A stretch of DNA of 64,000 bases from NCBI GenBank assembly GCA_014377015.1, contig JACMQL010000022.1, forward strand, positions 56,719-120,718, given 5' to 3'. Positions 39,907 to 48,101 of this stretch are shown here, in pieces. The notes under the pieces were generated by a model, which worked only from the letters and a program-made list of their open reading frames with translations, was not told the DNA's origin and ran no database searches. Made by a program: the position numbers and the translations under genes. The DNA is from Actinomycetota bacterium (lineage in GTDB: Bacteria; Actinomycetota; Actinomycetes; Nanopelagicales; Nanopelagicaceae). The first letter of the stretch is position 1. Every line of letters begins with the position of its first letter.

Positions 39907-39938
39907 CCCCACTTTACTCCATTTCTCCCCATTTTCAA
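39907..39938 (-). promoter_or_regulatory. mraZ promoter with MraZ operator boxes
   Basis: On the minus strand, TGGGG, TGGAG and TGGGG occur at 39927-39931, 39917-39921 and 39907-39911, each box followed by a 5-nt spacer (10-bp period), matching the TGGGN repeats bound by MraZ. A degenerate TGGTT at 39937-39941 continues the register upstream. A promoter is interlaced with them: -35 TTGAAA at 39933-39938, 16-bp spacer, -10 TAAAGT at 39911-39916. MraZ binding would therefore cover the spacer and the -10 element and block its own operon. Confidence 0.78.
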
Positions 39939-39994
39939 CCACCTAGCGCCATTTTCTTCCCAATCTCACCAGAAGCGCTGCCAGAAACTGCAAC

Positions 39995-40016
39995 AAAAAA
40001 GGGACCCGCGGGTCCC
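39995..40016 (-). terminator. Intrinsic terminator after the DUF3040 gene
   Basis: Read on the minus strand, the palindrome GGGACCCGCGGGTCCC (40001-40016) is followed at once by six T (39995-40000). The stem is up to 6-7 bp of GC pairs with a minimal loop. It lies about 45 bp downstream of the DUF3040 stop and upstream of the mraZ promoter, insulating the dcw cluster from read-through. Confidence 0.88.
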
Positions 40017-40059
40017 TGATTTCATCTGATTTCTTTGACGTGCGCCCAACTCAAAGTTC

Positions 40060-40419
40060 TTACTGGTCCAAGTTTCGCCTCTCCCAGCGGTCTTCTAAAC
40101 GAGAATTGAACTTGCCTTTGCTCTTCTTGGCATTTGGGTGAGGACGCAAACTCGAAACTCCCGAGAGACCGGAGATCGTCAGCGTTACTCCTACTAGTGC
40201 GATAAGAAATCCAAAGACCCCCACCAAGGTAACTTTGACAATCAGACCGACAAATATTGTTGCAATGCCGAGGGCAACCAGGCCAATCCCGAGCAAGGCC
40301 CGCCTGCGCCCTGGATAGAGTCGATTGCCAGTAAGAGTTGAAACTAAGTGCGGATCATCAGCCGATAGCGCCTCTTCCATCTCAGCAAGGAGTTTTTGCT
40401 CATGCTCTGACAGTGGCAT
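40060..40419 (-). CDS. DUF3040 membrane protein
   Basis: A 119-residue protein starting MPLSEHEQKLLAEMEEALSADDP, the hallmark N-terminus of DUF3040. Two adjacent hydrophobic helices follow (residues about 45-65 and 68-88, GIGLVALGIATIFVGLIVKV and GVFGFLIALVGVTLTISG), then a basic tail (ERRNLDQ). The family is restricted to Actinobacteria and usually lies next to dinB or the dcw cluster, as here; its function is unknown. The ATG at 40419 has GGAG 5 nt upstream. Confidence 0.9.
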   Translation of the reverse strand: MPLSEHEQKLLAEMEEALSADDPHLVSTLTGNRLYPGRRRALLGIGLVALGIATIFVGLIVKVTLVGVFGFLIALVGVTLTISGLSGVSSLRPHPNAKKSKGKFNSRLEDRWERRNLDQ

Positions 40420-40548
40420 GTTGAACTCCATTCCTGACTTAGAGGCCCGCTATGGCCCATCACTTACCGCCCCACAATAGAACATTTCCGCGTGAATTGC
40501 ATACCTGCGAGTACCGCTTAGGCAGTCAGGGCAAATTTTTTAGCTATT

Positions 40549-41721
40549 TTAAGCGCGCTCTTCACGCTTTCTCAGCAAACGCGCAGGCTTAACGCTACCT
40601 GCGCCGAATCTCGCATGCGCACGATCGACTGCACCTTCGGCCTCGCGCCAGCTTTTCTCTCGAGCGCCGAGGGTCATCTGCTCAGGAGCCGTACTTTGTA
40701 AATTTTCCAGACTGACTCCAACCAAACGCAATCGCGCACGATCGAGGTGGAGAGCGAGATAGAGGCTTTTGACCACTTCATAGCAATCATGCGAACCATC
40801 AATCGGTAGCGAAAGAGTCTTCGATCTACTTATTGTCGTGAAATCTGCGTACCTAACTTTTATTGAAATGGTTTTCGCAAAAAGAGATCTCTCGCGCATT
40901 CGCGAAGTTGCTCTTTCTGTTAAGCGCAAAAATTCTGCCAAAATCAATTCTTCATCATCAATGTCACGAGCGAATGTTTCGGCTGCGCTAATGCTCTTTT
41001 CAGGTTCTTCAGAAATGACTTCTCGGTAGTCCCTCCCCCAGGCCAATTCATATACAGAACTCCCATTAGCTTCACCCAGCGCGCGAATTAGCGTTGCTCG
41101 AGGAGTATGTGCGATATCTGAAACCGTTCGAAGGCCAAGCTTCTCAAGAGATTCGGTCGTCTTCGGCCCCACTCCCCAAATGGCAGAAATCGGTAGCGGA
41201 TGCAGGAAATGAAGAATTCGATCTGCGGGAATCTCCAGCAATCCATTGGGCTTGCATCTATCTGATGCGAGTTTGGCAATAAATTTCGATGGCGCAATTC
41301 CCACAGAGCACGTGATCCCTTCTTGCGCTTCAACTTTCTTGCGGATTGCAATCGCAATCTCTCGACCTGTACCCAACAATTTTCGCGAGCCGGTCACGTC
41401 GAGAAATGCTTCGTCAAGGGAAATGGGTTCAACATAGGGTGTAAATGAATGGAATATTTCCATTATGTGTTCAGAGACTTCGCCATAGCGTCCATAATTA
41501 GGAGGAACAAAAATCGCCTGTGGCGCCATGCGTTGTGCTCGGCCAACAGGCATGGCCGCTCGGATTCCGAATTTTCGGGCTTGGTAATTGGCCGACAGAA
41601 CTACTCCACGTACTCCTGCCCCTACAACTACTGCCTTGCCTCGTAAGGTCGGGTCGTCGCGTTCGGCCACCGATGCGTAGAAAGCGTCCATATCAACATG
41701 GAGAATCGTCGCGGTGCTCAT
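40549..41721 (-). CDS. dinB: Y-family DNA polymerase IV
   Basis: Translesion polymerase of 390 residues. The palm keeps the catalytic carboxylates in ILHVDMDAFYASVAERD and PISLDEAFLDVTGSR, so it should be active, unlike ImuB-type proteins. It also has GTGREIAIAIRKKV, TCSVGIAPSKFIAKLASD and GLLEIPADRI, a helix-hairpin-helix (IWGVGPKTTESLEKLG) and a little-finger domain. The start overlaps the stop of the DnaE-like polymerase gene by 4 bp, so the two polymerases are translated from one message under the SOS box at 45.5 kb. Confidence 0.95.
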   Translation of the reverse strand: MSTATILHVDMDAFYASVAERDDPTLRGKAVVVGAGVRGVVLSANYQARKFGIRAAMPVGRAQRMAPQAIFVPPNYGRYGEVSEHIMEIFHSFTPYVEPISLDEAFLDVTGSRKLLGTGREIAIAIRKKVEAQEGITCSVGIAPSKFIAKLASDRCKPNGLLEIPADRILHFLHPLPISAIWGVGPKTTESLEKLGLRTVSDIAHTPRATLIRALGEANGSSVYELAWGRDYREVISEEPEKSISAAETFARDIDDEELILAEFLRLTERATSRMRERSLFAKTISIKVRYADFTTISRSKTLSLPIDGSHDCYEVVKSLYLALHLDRARLRLVGVSLENLQSTAPEQMTLGAREKSWREAEGAVDRAHARFGAGSVKPARLLRKREERA

Positions 41722-44700
41722 GTAACGAGAGTACTTCTACTCAGTGTGAATTTTTCGTAAGCAGCACGGAGTTCCCATACTCCCGTCGCCCGTAGAGAGA
41801 CCCCTCTCGGACCAGTTCGTCGCACTTCTCCCCGCACTAAAAAAAGATGAGATGTAAAAAGCACGTCAGCGAAATTCTCTTGAACATCAGAAAAGAAAGT
41901 TGCGTCATTGCAACCGTATCCGTCGTCGAGAGTCAGAAAAATAACTCTTCTGCCCGAACGTATCGGTGGACTCTGCATTGCTACTTTTACGCCCGCTACA
42001 AGTACAGATGCGCCAGAACGTTGTGCAAGCAGATCAGAGGACCGAACTGCACCTATATCGTTGAGGAAGTCGGCATAAAATTCCAGAAGATGATGTGAGA
42101 CATCCATTCCGAGATAAGCCATCTCATGTTGGACTTTTTCTCCAGAATTCAAATCTGGCAGTCCACTGGAAATAAGGGCGGGTGGAGTGAATCCGAAATT
42201 AAGTTGCGCACCTCCTAAGGACCGCACCGGAGATCGATGTAGATCGTTGAGATGCAATAACAAATCTCGACGGTTTATCGCTCCAGATTTCTTTATTGCA
42301 TTGATACCGTGAATTTCGTCAAAGGCTCCTATCAAAATCAAACCTTCAGTAATCGGATGAGACGCACCCGATCGTGCATGAAAATCAGATAAATCAAGAT
42401 AGGGCTGACCATCAATAATTGATTCGACTTCAGCTGCACTTATCCCCGATAGATCGCTCAATGACATTCGTATCGCGTATCCGCGCGCATCAGGTAATAT
42501 CAAAGTTTGACCAGTGCTGGGTCCGTCAAATACAACAGCAGGGTCACGCGCATTCTCGCTGTCGATATATTCGACACGATATGAATCCTTAGAACGATTG
42601 ACATCAATGGCGGCAATAGCGATTCCCATTTGGCGTGCGTCATCAAGAATCAATCTCTTGGGATACATGCCCGGGTCATGTGTTAGGACGCCTGCCATAA
42701 AAGCAGCCGGATAGTGGGCCTTAAGCCAAGCTGACTGATAAGTAGGCAGAGCGAAAGCTGCGGCATGCGCTTTACAAAATCCAAAAGATGCAAAGGCTCG
42801 TAGAACTTCCCATACGGCATTTACGGTGGCTAGGTCATACCCGCGATCAAGGGCAGCAGGGTAGAACCAATCGCAGACCATTTGCTGGCCTTGCTTGTCA
42901 CCAAGAGTTCTGCGCTTCTCATCGGCTTGCGCTAATGAGACCCCTGCAAGGATTGAAATTATCCATATAACTTGCTCATGAAAAACAACAACACCTTCGG
43001 TATCACGCAAGACTTCATATAAGTCAGGGTGAATTATTTGTGCAGGGCTCCACCCATGTCGGGCGCTAAGAAAGGGTCTAATCATGTCGCTCTTGACTGG
43101 ACCAGGACGAAACAATGAAATATCAATGATCAGGTCAATGAATGTCGTAGGCGCCAACTTGCCAACAAGTTCACGCTGACCTGGGCTCTCTACTTGAAAA
43201 ATGCCTAGCGTGCGAGTCGAGCGAATTAAGTCAAAAGTCGCTTTGTCGTCGAGGGTGATCGCATCTATATCGAGAACGACTTGGTCTTGACCTCCCAACC
43301 GTTCTATTTCCTTTATCGCGTAAGCAATAGTTGATTGCATGCGAACGCCCAAAATATCCAATTTAAGCAATCCGACAGCCTCAACATCATCCTTGTCGAA
43401 TTCGACCATCGGGTAGCCGCTTGCATTGACCTGCAGAGGTGCACGGTCTAGAAATCCGCCGTCTGATAACACAACCGCGCAAGGATGCATTGCTAGATGC
43501 CGCGGCAACCCGTCCAGGCGTTCCGCTAAAGAGATAGTCATTGCAGTCAACGGGTTGTTCAAGTTAAGCCCGCGCAATTCGGGCAAACTTGCAAGAGCGT
43601 GGGAAATATTACGAGCTCGCACATGTGGCAAAGACTTTGCGATCAAATCGATCTCTGCATAGGGCAATCCAAGAGCAGCACCGGTATCTCGAATTGCATG
43701 CCGTGCGCGATAAGTATCTACCATCGCAACTGTTGCACAACGCGAAGTGTTGCCTGGTTGGCTCCAATTGGCATCGCCGTATCGCTGAAAAACTAGATCA
43801 TAAATTTCCAAACGTCGGGCAGATTCGACATCAATATCGATATCAGGAAGTGCTCGTCTAAGCGGCGAACAGAATCTCTCCATCAGTAGACCATGCTGAA
43901 GTGGATCAACTCCAGATATACCCAAGAGATGACAGATGAGCGAACCCGCACCACTGCCACGTGCCGCTACACGAATACCGCGATTGCGTGCCATGTCGGT
44001 GATATCGGCAACGGTGAGAAAATAAGACTCGTAGCCCAGGATTTCCACCGTGGCGAGTTCGTCATCAAGACGCTCGCGCGCCTTGGTGATTGTGGCACTG
44101 TCGCTGTAGCGCCAGTGCAATCCCGCCTCCGAGCGAGCGCGGAGTATCGAGCGCATCTGCGTCGATGATTGCGCTCCGACAATGTGCGGCTCTGGAAGAT
44201 GGATTCCTCCTAAGCCTATGTCGCGTGAGGGAGAAAGAATCGCTCTTTCGCCCCATTCGCGGGTAGTGGCAAGCAATTCGCGCGAAGTGCGCTCACCTGC
44301 TGCAGCGGTGATCTCTTCTGCCAGCAGAAACATCTCCTGGCTTGATTTGAGAAAAGCCTCTGCATTTTTTCTTTCGACATGACGCGCATGCAACGGCACC
44401 AACTGACGCGCAGAATCCAATATATCTGCGACAGGCCCGTCACTTCTTTCTCGCATCCGCACTGCGTTAGTAATGAGAGCGGGAATTTTATTTTCATTCG
44501 CGAATATCAACGATCTAGCGGCATGCGCAGTAGATCTTGGACCATCCCCCGCAACAAGATGGGAGACGCATTCGATTGCTTGGTCGGCAAAGAGTTCGCG
44601 AGTCGTAGTGAAATGCTCGAAAGCAAGATCGTGCCGACGCATTGTGATCGCCGCACCGACTGGAGATTCTGGTCCGTGCAACACAAGAAGATTTCTGCTG

Positions 44701-45128
44701 TACTCGCTGAATTTCTCTAGGAAATCGCGAGTCAGCACGGGGGCAGTGCTTCTATCAAGGTCGCGTCCCACTGGCGTGTAGGTATGCAGTGACGTCAGCA
44801 ATCTACAAAGGGATCGCCAACCGCCATCACTATGGGCCAATACAGTCACTCGAGGAAGATGCTTCCTGCTTGGATCTCGAGTGAGGTAGTTAGATTTCAT
44901 ATCGATCGCAAGATCGATTCCGATGATTGGCGCAACTCCATACTCAACGCAGCTTTGTGCGAATCGAATGGCCCCGGCCAGCCCATCACGATCAGTAAGT
45001 GCCAAAGCAGACATCTGATACTCAGCTGCTTGGGCAACAAGATCGCGCGGTTGAGTAGTTCCGTACTTCAGTGAATATGCACTACAGGTTCGCAGGTGAA
45101 TAAATGGAGTGAGTGAAGTAGAGGACAT
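41718..45128 (-). CDS. DnaE-like (error-prone type) DNA polymerase III alpha
   Basis: A second C-family polymerase of 1136 residues. The polymerase core has VAARGSGAGSLICHLLGI, the catalytic pair in ALPDIDIDVESARR (about residue 425), VEFDKDDVEAVGLLKLDILGVRM and GIFQVESPGQREL. A C-terminal OB fold follows (VLVAGVKVAMQSPPIRSGR). The N-terminal PHP domain reads FIHLRTCSAYSLKYG where DnaE1 has HLHVHTEYSM, so the first metal histidine pair is broken and PHP activity is unlikely. It forms an operon with DUF6504 upstream and dinB downstream, behind an SOS box, which argues for a role in damage tolerance. It may act like DnaE2/ImuC, but here the partner is an intact DinB. Confidence 0.9.
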   Translation of the reverse strand: MSSTSLTPFIHLRTCSAYSLKYGTTQPRDLVAQAAEYQMSALALTDRDGLAGAIRFAQSCVEYGVAPIIGIDLAIDMKSNYLTRDPSRKHLPRVTVLAHSDGGWRSLCRLLTSLHTYTPVGRDLDRSTAPVLTRDFLEKFSEYSRNLLVLHGPESPVGAAITMRRHDLAFEHFTTTRELFADQAIECVSHLVAGDGPRSTAHAARSLIFANENKIPALITNAVRMRERSDGPVADILDSARQLVPLHARHVERKNAEAFLKSSQEMFLLAEEITAAAGERTSRELLATTREWGERAILSPSRDIGLGGIHLPEPHIVGAQSSTQMRSILRARSEAGLHWRYSDSATITKARERLDDELATVEILGYESYFLTVADITDMARNRGIRVAARGSGAGSLICHLLGISGVDPLQHGLLMERFCSPLRRALPDIDIDVESARRLEIYDLVFQRYGDANWSQPGNTSRCATVAMVDTYRARHAIRDTGAALGLPYAEIDLIAKSLPHVRARNISHALASLPELRGLNLNNPLTAMTISLAERLDGLPRHLAMHPCAVVLSDGGFLDRAPLQVNASGYPMVEFDKDDVEAVGLLKLDILGVRMQSTIAYAIKEIERLGGQDQVVLDIDAITLDDKATFDLIRSTRTLGIFQVESPGQRELVGKLAPTTFIDLIIDISLFRPGPVKSDMIRPFLSARHGWSPAQIIHPDLYEVLRDTEGVVVFHEQVIWIISILAGVSLAQADEKRRTLGDKQGQQMVCDWFYPAALDRGYDLATVNAVWEVLRAFASFGFCKAHAAAFALPTYQSAWLKAHYPAAFMAGVLTHDPGMYPKRLILDDARQMGIAIAAIDVNRSKDSYRVEYIDSENARDPAVVFDGPSTGQTLILPDARGYAIRMSLSDLSGISAAEVESIIDGQPYLDLSDFHARSGASHPITEGLILIGAFDEIHGINAIKKSGAINRRDLLLHLNDLHRSPVRSLGGAQLNFGFTPPALISSGLPDLNSGEKVQHEMAYLGMDVSHHLLEFYADFLNDIGAVRSSDLLAQRSGASVLVAGVKVAMQSPPIRSGRRVIFLTLDDGYGCNDATFFSDVQENFADVLFTSHLFLVRGEVRRTGPRGVSLRATGVWELRAAYEKFTLSRSTLVT

Positions 45129-45147
45129 GGCGATCTAGAAGCAATCT

Positions 45148-45498
45148 TCAGAGGACCGTGATGCGCCACATGCCGGTGACCTCATCACGTTCAATTTCAA
45201 AAGTTGTTACGGCACCGACCGGTGCAGCCTCTACGCGCCATAGCGCCCGAGCTCCATCATCTGGTCGATACACCCCGTCGCTAATGCGATTCCACCAGCC
45301 ACCTGCCTCGCACCAGCGCGAGAGAACTGTATGAATACGAAAGCGTCGACCGCGAAAAGTGAACTCCACCGGAGTAGAGCCGTCGGCTAAAACCTCGTGC
45401 GCCTCGATCTGACTTACTTGGGCACGCCTTATGGCAGCGTTAACAGGAGGATGTGACACCTGTGGTGAATCCTGGGCGGGGCTGTGGTTTTCGAACAT
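45148..45498 (-). CDS. DUF6504-family protein of the SOS cassette
   Basis: A 116-residue protein whose C-terminal part (residues about 33-116) matches the DUF6504 pattern: VEFTFRGRRFRIHTVLSRW, GGWWNRISDGVYRP, a linker, then WRVEA and FEIERDEVTGMWRI. Such proteins are found beside DnaE/DinB-like polymerases in Actinobacteria; no biochemical role is known to me. The ATG at 45498 lies inside the SOS box, so a transcript from an SOS-controlled promoter may start too late to use it. A GTG at 45459 (with AGGA 10 nt upstream) gives a 103-residue protein and keeps the whole domain. Confidence 0.8.
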   Translation of the reverse strand: MFENHSPAQDSPQVSHPPVNAAIRRAQVSQIEAHEVLADGSTPVEFTFRGRRFRIHTVLSRWCEAGGWWNRISDGVYRPDDGARALWRVEAAPVGAVTTFEIERDEVTGMWRITVL

Positions 45499-45506
45499 AT
45501 GTTCGA
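45491..45506 (-). promoter_or_regulatory. LexA SOS box
   Basis: Perfect palindrome TCGAACATATGTTCGA, matching the actinobacterial/Gram-positive LexA consensus TCGAAC-N4-GTTCGA. It lies directly before, and overlapping, the first ATG of the DUF6504-DnaE-DinB operon. The operon should be repressed by LexA and induced by DNA damage. Confidence 0.93.
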
Positions 45507-45524
45507 AAAATAGCCCCTTGGGCT
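45506..45524 (-). terminator. Probable short terminator after the arsenate reductase gene
   Basis: On the minus strand the hairpin AGCCC-AAG-GGGCT (45512-45524) is followed by ATTTTT (45506-45511), about 60 bp beyond the arsC stop and immediately before the SOS box. The stem is only 5 bp but G+C rich. It would stop read-through into the damage-inducible operon. Confidence 0.5.
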
Positions 45525-45583
45525 GACAACAGCAAGCGCGCTAGATCCCCCGCTAGAGAACTTTCGGGTGGCCTCTTAGCAAC

Positions 45584-45994
45584 CTAAATCGCGAGATCAG
45601 GGACGATTTCTGAGATCAAGGTGCGCACGAGGGACTCGATTTGATCCCGAATGGGCCTGATCGCCTCCACGCCCTGGCCGGCTGGGTCAGCCAACGGCCA
45701 GTCCAAATAACGCTTGCCAGGGGAAAAGGGGCAGGTATCTCCACAGCCCATGGTGATCACAACATCGCTGTCCTGGACCGCCTCGGTCGTGAGAACCTTC
45801 GGAACCTGTCCGACAAGGTCGATGCCTTTCTCTTTCATAGCTTCGATAACCGCTGGGTTCACTTGATCTGCAGGTTGCGTACCTGCCGAACGAACTTCGA
45901 CTTCACCGCGCGATAAATGCGAAAGAAATGCCGCAGCCATTTGAGATCGACCGGCGTTATGAATGCAGACAAAGAGAACAGAAGGTTTTTTCAC
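45584..45994 (-). CDS. arsC: Arsenate reductase, low-molecular-weight phosphatase fold
   Basis: A 136-residue protein of the LMW-PTP arsenate reductase type, which reduces arsenate to arsenite through a cysteine relay. The P-loop CIHNAGRS (C-x5-R) lies in VLFVCIHNAGRSQMAAAFL, two further cysteines in ITMGCGDTCPFSPG and the general-acid aspartate in YLDWPLADPAGQ. The GTG at 45994 diverges from a TSUP permease gene. A role in arsenate resistance is likely; a phosphotyrosine phosphatase role is less likely because of the extra cysteines. No Acr3 or ArsR gene is adjacent. Confidence 0.85.
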   Translation of the reverse strand: MKKPSVLFVCIHNAGRSQMAAAFLSHLSRGEVEVRSAGTQPADQVNPAVIEAMKEKGIDLVGQVPKVLTTEAVQDSDVVITMGCGDTCPFSPGKRYLDWPLADPAGQGVEAIRPIRDQIESLVRTLISEIVPDLAI

Positions 45995-46023
45995 TCGGAA
46001 AGTATTTCATTCCATATCGGGAG

Positions 46024-46037
46024 ATTTGCTTGCAAAT
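46024..46037. promoter_or_regulatory. Inverted repeat in the arsC/TSUP divergent region
   Basis: Perfect inverted repeat ATTTGC-TT-GCAAAT between the divergent arsC and TSUP genes, 14 bp before the ATG of the permease. It could be an operator for a small dimeric repressor (for example of the ArsR family), but no regulator gene is adjacent and 12 paired bases can occur by chance. Confidence 0.3.
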
Positions 46038-46050
46038 AGGTAAACATAGA

Positions 46051-46842
46051 ATGAACACTCTTCAATGGCGCCACGCGGGTTTCTGGCATGATCAAGCCGT
46101 GGAAATACTTGCTGGGTTGCTGGCCGGCGCATTCATCGGCTCAGTTCTCGGCCTTGTTGGTGCAGGTGGAGCGATGCTCTCCGTGCCGATTCTTTTATTC
46201 ATTTCCGGCTTCACTCCCCTGCATGCATCAACGGCTGCGCTGGCCGTCGTATTCGCCGCCGCCGCATTCGGTTCAATTCCAAAGTTTCGAAAGCATGATG
46301 TGCTTATTCGCGAAGCCCTCACAATCTGGGGCCTGGGGCTAATAACCAATGTTGGTGGTTCATGGCTGTCGCACCGAGTCTCTGGAACATTCATCACAAC
46401 AGGATTCGCTGTGGTGTTATTTTTCGCTGCGACCTCGATGTTGGTGCGACCTCCAGGAGGTACCGAAAAGCGCATTCCTTTCCTGATACTTGTTGGGGTC
46501 TCCCTGCTTATCGGATCCATCACGGGACTATTCGGAATCGGCGGCGGCTTCTTAGCTATCCCCATCTTGGTTCTTTTCTTTCACACTCCACAGAACAAAG
46601 CTGCGGGAACTTCGCTAGTCATCATCTCAATGAACTCTCTGACAGCGTTGCTCGCACATCAGCCAATTTGGCATGAAATCAATTGGAGCGTCCCTGGATC
46701 TATGACGGTAAGTGCGATCATCGTTGCAACTCTGGCTTCGCACACGAGTGCAAAATTCTCGGCGGTAGGCCTACGGCGGGCTTTCGCCTTCTTGCTTTAC
46801 GCGGTAGCAATCTTCACTTTGTTGGAGACGTATTTTTTCTAA
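46051..46842 (+). CDS. TSUP-family permease (TauE/SafE)
   Basis: A membrane protein of about 263 residues with seven to eight helices in two repeats. Each repeat begins with a glycine-rich segment: FIGSVLGLVGAGGAMLSVPIL and LIGSITGLFGIGGGFLAIPIL. TSUP proteins export sulfite, sulfoacetate or related anions. Its divergence from arsC suggests a link to arsenic or sulfur oxyanion export, but the substrate is not visible. ATG 46051 and GTG 46099 are both possible starts; the latter begins right at the first helix (MEILAGLLAG). The 3' end overlaps the convergent MFS gene by 29 bp. Confidence 0.88.
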   Translation: MNTLQWRHAGFWHDQAVEILAGLLAGAFIGSVLGLVGAGGAMLSVPILLFISGFTPLHASTAALAVVFAAAAFGSIPKFRKHDVLIREALTIWGLGLITNVGGSWLSHRVSGTFITTGFAVVLFFAATSMLVRPPGGTEKRIPFLILVGVSLLIGSITGLFGIGGGFLAIPILVLFFHTPQNKAAGTSLVIISMNSLTALLAHQPIWHEINWSVPGSMTVSAIIVATLASHTSAKFSAVGLRRAFAFLLYAVAIFTLLETYFF

Positions 46843-48031
46843 TTGCGCGTGATTGGAAACCAGAGAAGAGAAACATCGCAACTGGCAACGCCATGGCGAT
46901 AGGCAACGAAGTCACCTCTGCTAGCCCGCCGGTGATTGATGGCCCAATGAAAAATGCCGCCATGGAAATAACTCCAACTCGCGCAATGGCAACCGAAGGC
47001 GCGACACCCGGCACCGCACTTGCGGCCAAAATGTATGCGGGGAAAATCGGTCCCATTCCAAGGCCCGCTATGAAAAATCCAAGATCGATAACAACCAACG
47101 CGGCGCTCTGCCAATGTGATGACAGAGGTACAGCAATTGCAATTGATATTCCCAGCGCACTGCCACCGATGAAACCGCCCAGTCGAACCGTGCGTGCCGG
47201 GCCAAAATGGCCGAGCACTCTATCTCCCAAAAATCTGCTGATGATCATTGCTAACGCAAAACAGGCAAATGCCGAGGCATTGACTCCCTTGCCTATGCCC
47301 ATGTGATCACGGAGCAGAAGTCCGCTCCAATCGCCGATCGATCCCTCGGCGACGAGACAGCCCAGCAAGCCCAATCCCAACCCCCAAAGTGTGAGCGCAG
47401 ACTTACCAGTGAGTCCTACTTTCGGCGCGGTCTCATTTCCTCCACCGTCATGATCGTCTAGATCTGAACCTAATAGTGAAGCAATTGCGGGGATGTAGAG
47501 AAAAAGCGAAACTACGCCCACCAGCACCAGGTTGAACCGAGGAGTAGTGATTTGAGCAAGGATTCCGCCGAATAATGTGGTGACAAATGCCCCAAGACTC
47601 CACATGCCGTGGAAACCAGACAACATTCTTCGTGTCAATAGTTTTTCAACTGCAACCGCTTGAGTATTGATTGCAATATCTAAACTTGAGTAGCCCCAAC
47701 CCATGAATACGAGCGCGGCAAGCAGTTGAGGCGCACTAGTAGACAGGCCCATCGCGATCAACCCCAAGGGCATACCTGTGGCGGCGATTACTGCCACGCG
47801 CCTGGATCCGAAAGTGTGAATCATGCGACCGGCCAACTGCGCGCCAAACAAAGAGCCAAATGTGCTACCCATCAGAAGTAAGCCGAACTCTCCGTTAGAC
47901 AATTCGAGGGAGTCGGTGATCTCAGGAATGCGTGGAATCCAAGCCATAGCAACTATGCCCATCACTCCAAATGCGAGCCATAAACCATTCCTTGCGCGGG
48001 TCGCACTTTGCGTTTGTGTTCGAGGAGACAT
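46814..48031 (-). CDS. MFS transporter (YbjJ-like)
   Basis: A 405-residue major facilitator with 12 predicted helices. The N-terminus NGLWLAFGVMGIVAMAWIPR and the loop AGRMIHTFGSRRVAVI between helices 2 and 3 resemble the YbjJ group of MFS proteins. The second half has LLRDHMGIGKGVNASAFACF and FLGDRVLGHFGPARTV, the matching loop. The substrate is unknown. I chose ATG 48031; a TTG at 48055 is open but would only add a few residues. It overlaps the end of the TSUP gene and lies 70 bp downstream of the alcohol dehydrogenase gene. Confidence 0.85.
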   Translation of the reverse strand: MSPRTQTQSATRARNGLWLAFGVMGIVAMAWIPRIPEITDSLELSNGEFGLLLMGSTFGSLFGAQLAGRMIHTFGSRRVAVIAATGMPLGLIAMGLSTSAPQLLAALVFMGWGYSSLDIAINTQAVAVEKLLTRRMLSGFHGMWSLGAFVTTLFGGILAQITTPRFNLVLVGVVSLFLYIPAIASLLGSDLDDHDGGGNETAPKVGLTGKSALTLWGLGLGLLGCLVAEGSIGDWSGLLLRDHMGIGKGVNASAFACFALAMIISRFLGDRVLGHFGPARTVRLGGFIGGSALGISIAIAVPLSSHWQSAALVVIDLGFFIAGLGMGPIFPAYILAASAVPGVAPSVAIARVGVISMAAFFIGPSITGGLAEVTSLPIAMALPVAMFLFSGFQSRAIRKNTSPTK

Positions 48032-48101
48032 AAGAAAGCAAAGGTAGTGCAGCAATTCGGTTTCACCCTTATTACTGCACTCCTCTTCTTAATTGAGTTG
48101 C

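Noticed and set aside
45535..45558. CGCTAG direct repeats downstream of arsC
   Set aside because: Two short copies only, no further copies or pairing partner; likely chance.
46092..46565. 157-codon frame on the minus strand inside the TSUP gene
   Set aside because: Antisense to a well-supported membrane protein; the product is proline and threonine rich with no domain pattern.
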